Below, piece after piece: positions 60,680-64,000 of a stretch of DNA of 64,000 nt. Source of the DNA: Streptomyces sp. SirexAA-E. Lineage in GTDB: Bacteria > Actinomycetota > Actinomycetes > Streptomycetales > Streptomycetaceae. The first letter of the stretch is position 1. Every line of letters starts with the position of its first letter. The notes beneath the pieces are model-generated. The model saw nothing but the letters and a program-made list of their open reading frames with translations, was not told where the DNA came from and made no database searches. The stretch covers positions 744,001-808,000 of the forward strand of contig NC_015953.1 of the NCBI RefSeq assembly GCF_000177195.2, read 5' to 3'. The translations under genes and the position numbers were made by a program.

Positions 60680-61171
60680 TCACCGCTGTGTCCCGCTTCC
60701 CCCCATACGCAGCTCCAGCCGCCCGAGGGCGGCGCGGACCCCTCCCCCGTACCCGTCGTCGTCGAGCGCGCCCACCGCCTCCCACGCCCGGTCCAGGTGT
60801 GCCCGGGCGGCCTCGGTGCGTCGCAGCGTGAGGTAGTCCGCCGCGAGGTTGAGGTGCAGCGAAGGGAAGAAGGCCCGCACCGCGAGCGCGTCCCGGGAGA
60901 CCGCGGGCTCGGTGGGGCGGGTGCCTGCCAGCCCTTCGGCCGCGGCCAGCGCACGCAGGTCCCAGGCCAGCTCGTCCTCCGGGTCGTCCTGGGTGTCGGC
61001 CATGTAGTGGGCCAAGGTGCAGCGGTGCAGGGCGTCGCCCCGCTCCCCGATCTCGGCCCACAGCACCCCGAACCGGTTGCGGGCCTCCTCCCGGTCCCCT
61101 CCGTGGAGCAGCATGACCGCTTGGCCGATCCTGGTCATGACGGCGTCCTTCGACGCTTCCCGCTGCTCCAC
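60680..61171 (-). CDS. Hypothetical helical-repeat (TPR-like) protein
   Basis: A 163-residue all-helical protein with two to three TPR-like helix pairs (QAVMLLHGGDREEARNRFGVLW, LHLNLAADYLTLRRTEAARAHLDRAW). GTG 61171 is the start, with AGGAG upstream. Small proteins of this type are frequent in Streptomyces and have no assigned function. Monocistronic. Confidence 0.7.
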   Translation of the reverse strand: MEQREASKDAVMTRIGQAVMLLHGGDREEARNRFGVLWAEIGERGDALHRCTLAHYMADTQDDPEDELAWDLRALAAAEGLAGTRPTEPAVSRDALAVRAFFPSLHLNLAADYLTLRRTEAARAHLDRAWEAVGALDDDGYGGGVRAALGRLELRMGGSGTQR

Positions 61172-61287
61172 GACAGAGGTCTCCTGAGGGTGGTCCGGCC
61201 TGTTCCGGTCGGTCCGACGCTAGCCGCAGCCGCCCGAGATCGCGCTCAGGCGCGGGCCGGAGCCGCCTCTCGTGCCGGGCCGGGCCG

Positions 61288-61977
61288 TCAGCCCAGGTCG
61301 GGGATGCGCCAGTCGATGGGCTCGTGGCCCTGGGCGGCCACGGCCTCGTTTATCCGGGTGAAGGGACGGGACCCGAACCACCTCTTCGCGGAGAGCGGCG
61401 AGGGGTGCGCGCCCTTCACGATCACGTGGCGCTCCTGGTCGATGAGCGGGATCTTCTTCTGCGCGTAGTTGCCCCAGAGGACGAAGACCGCCGGGTCGGG
61501 ACGGTCCGCCACCGCCCGGATCACCGCGTCGGTGACCTTCTCCCAGCCCTTGGACTTGTGCGAGTTGGCCTCACCGCCGCGGACCGTCAGCACCGCGTTG
61601 AGCAGCAGGACACCCTGCTCGGCCCACGGCATGAGGTATCCGTTGTCCGGGACCGGCAGCCCCAGCTCGTCGTTCATCTCCTTGTAGATGTTGCGCAAGG
61701 AGGGGGGCGTCCGGACACCGGGTCGGACCGAGAAGCAGAGCCCGTGCCCCTGTCCCTCGCCGTGGTACGGGTCCTGGCCGAGGACGAGCACCTTCACCCG
61801 GTCGTACGGCGTCGCCTCCAGCGCTGCGAACACCTGCTCGCGCGGCGGGTACACCGGCCCGTTGGCCCGCTCCTCCTCGACGAAGTCCATGAGCTCCTTG
61901 AAATAGGGCTTCTGCAGCTCTTCGCCGAGGACGCCGCGCCAGGACTCGGGCAGCAGGTCGGTGTCGGTCACGTGCAC
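61288..61977 (-). CDS. ung: Uracil-DNA glycosylase (family 1)
   Basis: A 229-residue UDG with the water-activating block GQDPYHGEGQGHGLCFSV (about 66-83, catalytic Asp), the uracil pocket LLLNAVLTV and the Leu-intercalation loop HPSPLSAKRWFG (about 189-200). It removes uracil from DNA. It is followed at higher coordinates by the substrate-binding lipoprotein gene on the same strand, 81 bp away. Confidence 0.96.
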   Translation of the reverse strand: MHVTDTDLLPESWRGVLGEELQKPYFKELMDFVEEERANGPVYPPREQVFAALEATPYDRVKVLVLGQDPYHGEGQGHGLCFSVRPGVRTPPSLRNIYKEMNDELGLPVPDNGYLMPWAEQGVLLLNAVLTVRGGEANSHKSKGWEKVTDAVIRAVADRPDPAVFVLWGNYAQKKIPLIDQERHVIVKGAHPSPLSAKRWFGSRPFTRINEAVAAQGHEPIDWRIPDLG

Positions 61978-62058
61978 AACCTCCGGTAAGCAATCGGTTC
62001 TTGCTCCCAGAACCTACCGGGGGCCACTGACAACGCCGCTGCCCGAGCCCTCCGCGTG

Positions 62059-63645
62059 CTACCAGCTGGCCTTGCGGTACAGCTCCCACATCTGCATGAC
62101 CGTCTGCGGGTCCAGTGCGCGCTCACCGCCTCCGATGTCGTCGCCCGCGGCGACGTAGAGCTTGCCCTGCCACAGCGGCAGCAGCCGTACGTCCTCGACG
62201 AGGATCGCCTGGGCCCGCTTGAACTGCGTGGAGACGGCTCCGCGGTCGCTCTCCTCGCGGGACTCCGGCAGCAGTTCCTTGGTGATCTCGTCGGTCAGGT
62301 AGGGGGTGCCGGTCACGCTGTCCTTGCCGACGAACGGGGCGATGAAGTTGTCGGGGTCCGGGAAGTCCGGGAACCAGCCCCGCCCGAAGACCGGGTACTC
62401 GCCCTTGCTGAAGCCCTCCTGGAAGGCCGTCCACGGCGCGCTCTTCAGCTTGATCTTGAAGAGCCCGGACTTCTCCAGCTGACGCTTCAGCTCGGCGAAC
62501 TCGGGTGCCGTGGAGGAGCCGTAACGGTCGGTGGTGAACCAGAACGTCATCGGGACGGGGGTCTCGACACCCGCGTCGTCCAGGAGCGCCGCGGCCTTCT
62601 TCCTGTCCGGTTCGCCGAAGGAGTCGAAGAAGCTGGTGGCGTGTCCGGCGATGCCCTTGGGGACCATGGAGTACAGGGGTTCCGCGGTGCCCTGGTAGAC
62701 CTTGGCGACGAGAGCGTCCCGGTCGACCAGTTGCGCGATGGCCCGGCGGACGGCGAGCTTCCCGGCCGCCGGGTCGTCGGGGTTGAAGACGAGGAAGCGG
62801 ATGTCCGCGCCGACGGTCTCGACGATCTGCAGGCCCTTGTCGTCCGCCTTGCCGTCCTCCAGGGCCACGACCTCGTCGGCGGTCAGCCCTCGGTAGGTCG
62901 CGTCGATCTCGTTCTTCTTCAGGGCGTCCACCATGGGCGCGGAGTCCTTGAAGTAACGGATGGTGACCGCGTCGTTCTTGCGGTTGGCGAAGCCCTTGTA
63001 GTCGGGGTTCTTGGCCAGCTCCGCCTTGTTCCCCGCCTCGTACGAGTCCAGGAGGTAGGGACCCGAGCCGGTGACCTTGCCGTCGTCACGGATCCTGTCG
63101 GCGGGGTAGTCGCCGGGCGCGACGAGCGACATCGCCGGGGTGGCCAGGATGAACGGGAAGGTGGCGTCCGCCTTGTTCAGATGGAAGACGACCTTGTCGT
63201 CGCCCTTGGTCTCCACATGGTCGAGGGAGCCCAGGAGGCCGGCCGGGCCGCTCTTCACCTTGATCTTGAGGATCCGCTCGACGGAGTACTTCACGGCCTC
63301 GGCATCGACCTTCTCGCCGTTGGAGAAGCGCAGGCCCTCACGGAGCGTGCACCGGTAGGCCATGCTCGACATGTCGGTGAACTCGCAGGACTCCGCCGCG
63401 TCCGGTTCCGGGCTGGTCGCACCGGTCGGGAAGCTCACCAGGGTCTGGAAGACGTTCCTCATCAGCTCCCATGAGCCGTCCCAGGCAGCGGCAGGATCGA
63501 GTGTCGACGGGGAACTCGTCGTCCCGACGGTTATCCGCTGGTCCGTCTTCGAACCGCTGTCGGAGAACAGACCGCAGCCTGCCAGCAAAGAAAGGGAAGC
63601 AAAGGCTGCAGTGGCCTGCAGACTGGCCCGGTAGAACACGTGCAC
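62059..63645 (-). CDS. ABC transporter substrate-binding lipoprotein (peptide/nickel type)
   Basis: A 528-residue SBP_bac_5 protein. The N-terminus is a lipoprotein signal with the lipobox LAGC (about 22-25), so it is anchored to the outer face of the membrane. The mature domain has the family opening (TSSPSTLDPAAAWDGSWELMRNVFQTLV) and the C-terminal LYRKASW. It binds oligopeptides or similar ligands for an ABC importer, but no permease or ATPase gene is adjacent in this window. Confidence 0.92.
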   Translation of the reverse strand: MHVFYRASLQATAAFASLSLLAGCGLFSDSGSKTDQRITVGTTSSPSTLDPAAAWDGSWELMRNVFQTLVSFPTGATSPEPDAAESCEFTDMSSMAYRCTLREGLRFSNGEKVDAEAVKYSVERILKIKVKSGPAGLLGSLDHVETKGDDKVVFHLNKADATFPFILATPAMSLVAPGDYPADRIRDDGKVTGSGPYLLDSYEAGNKAELAKNPDYKGFANRKNDAVTIRYFKDSAPMVDALKKNEIDATYRGLTADEVVALEDGKADDKGLQIVETVGADIRFLVFNPDDPAAGKLAVRRAIAQLVDRDALVAKVYQGTAEPLYSMVPKGIAGHATSFFDSFGEPDRKKAAALLDDAGVETPVPMTFWFTTDRYGSSTAPEFAELKRQLEKSGLFKIKLKSAPWTAFQEGFSKGEYPVFGRGWFPDFPDPDNFIAPFVGKDSVTGTPYLTDEITKELLPESREESDRGAVSTQFKRAQAILVEDVRLLPLWQGKLYVAAGDDIGGGERALDPQTVMQMWELYRKASW

Positions 63646-63757
63646 GCTCCTCGATCAGCCATGGGTCGGCAGACCATACCGCAGCGCCCTACCAGGTCAA
63701 TCCCTAGGCCTGGCAGGGCACTTGAGGCAATCGCGGCCAAACCGACCCAGGCCGATC

Positions 63758-64000
63758 TCAGCCCACGCCGGCGTTCAGGAAGATGCCGCCGTCGATCACG
63801 AGGGTCTGCCCGGTGATCCAGCCGGACTTCTCGGAGGTGAGGAACTCGGCCGCGCCCCCGATGTCCTCGGGAACGCCCAGCCGGCCGAGCGGATAGGCCG
63901 CGGCGGCCTCGGCCTCGCGCCCCTCGTACAGCGCCTCGGCGAACTTGGTCTTCACCACGGCCGGGGCGATCGCGTTGACCCGCACGACCGGCGCGAACTC
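63758..64000 (-). CDS. SDR-family oxidoreductase (C-terminal part, cut by window edge)
   Basis: The C-terminal 80 residues of a short-chain dehydrogenase: VRVNAIAPAVVKTKFAEALYEG, the GVPEDIGGAAEFLTSEKSGWITGQTLVIDGG block that ends classical SDRs, and a stop at 63758. The NAD-binding TGxxxGxG and catalytic YxxxK regions lie beyond 64000. Confidence 0.88.
   Translation of the reverse strand, partial: EFAPVVRVNAIAPAVVKTKFAEALYEGREAEAAAAYPLGRLGVPEDIGGAAEFLTSEKSGWITGQTLVIDGGIFLNAGVG

Noticed and set aside
1..64000. tRNA genes, IS elements, CRISPR arrays, prophage or attachment sites
   Set aside because: No cloverleaf-like sequence, transposase, terminal repeat, or repeat-spacer pattern was noticed.

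Overview
The window is a piece of a high-GC actinobacterial chromosome, almost certainly Streptomyces. GC is very high throughout, GTG and TTG starts are common, and many TAnnnT -10 boxes sit 6 to 8 bases before the start codon, which suggests leaderless mRNAs. I saw no TTA (bldA) leucine codon in the genes I checked. The gene set (bio cluster, ECF41 sigma, MocR regulator, tuf3-type second EF-Tu, F420-dependent LLM enzyme, SWIM/DUF6493 pair) is typical of a Streptomyces chromosome. I found no rRNA, tRNA, IS element, prophage, CRISPR array or complete biosynthetic gene cluster.

Layout. 0.2-4.7 kb: biotin synthesis, bioF divergent from bioB-bioA-bioD. 4.7-6.0 kb: a Fic-fold toxin/RHH antitoxin pair and two decayed loci. 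6.1-11.9 kb: a short arginine-rich upstream ORF coupled to two CNNM/HlyC-type membrane proteins, an SGNH hydrolase, purB and mug. 12.2-18.9 kb: an ABC-2 exporter divergent from a NarL-type two-component system, then a ROK regulator convergent with a DasR-like GntR regulator that has a dre-like operator over its own -35 box. 19.2-24.6 kb: ECF41 sigma factor, EamA exporter divergent from a MocR regulator, and a Tat-exported PhoD phosphatase. 24.7-28.8 kb: a SWIM zinc-finger protein overlapping a DUF6493 protein, behind what looks like a PafBC (RecA-independent) DNA-damage promoter. 29-35 kb: an ACT/GNAT membrane protein, a PLP trans-sulfuration-type enzyme divergent from an Lrp regulator, a DUF885 metalloprotease-like protein, an ATP-grasp enzyme, and a rhodanese/Lrp pair that lost both 5' ends through one deletion. 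35.5-45 kb: sbcCD, YigZ, CoA-binding protein, YbaK-type deacylase, two hexapeptide-repeat proteins, DedA and a hotdog thioesterase. 44.8-52.9 kb: a Q/P-rich single-pass membrane protein, an MFS exporter, a spermidine-synthase-like protein, tuf3 with a structured leader and strong terminator, a TVP38 protein, uppP and an LLM oxidoreductase. 53-64 kb: universal stress protein, lnt, Gfo/Idh oxidoreductase, an FAD monooxygenase/TetR pair sharing two operators, a helical-repeat protein, ung, a peptide-type binding lipoprotein and the C-terminus of an SDR at the window edge.

Themes. DNA repair recurs (mug, ung, sbcCD, the damage-type promoter of the SWIM/DUF6493 pair, a dead alkD). So does undecaprenyl-carrier metabolism (uppP, DedA, TVP38). 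Several loci are broken by stops, frameshifts or deletions (MFS remnant, ORF with in-frame TGA, rhodanese, Lrp, alkylation-repair gene, sulfite-reductase flavoprotein, DUF4190 protein). The best candidate for an undescribed system is the SWIM-DUF6493 module with its damage-type promoter. The degenerate Fic toxin is the second.
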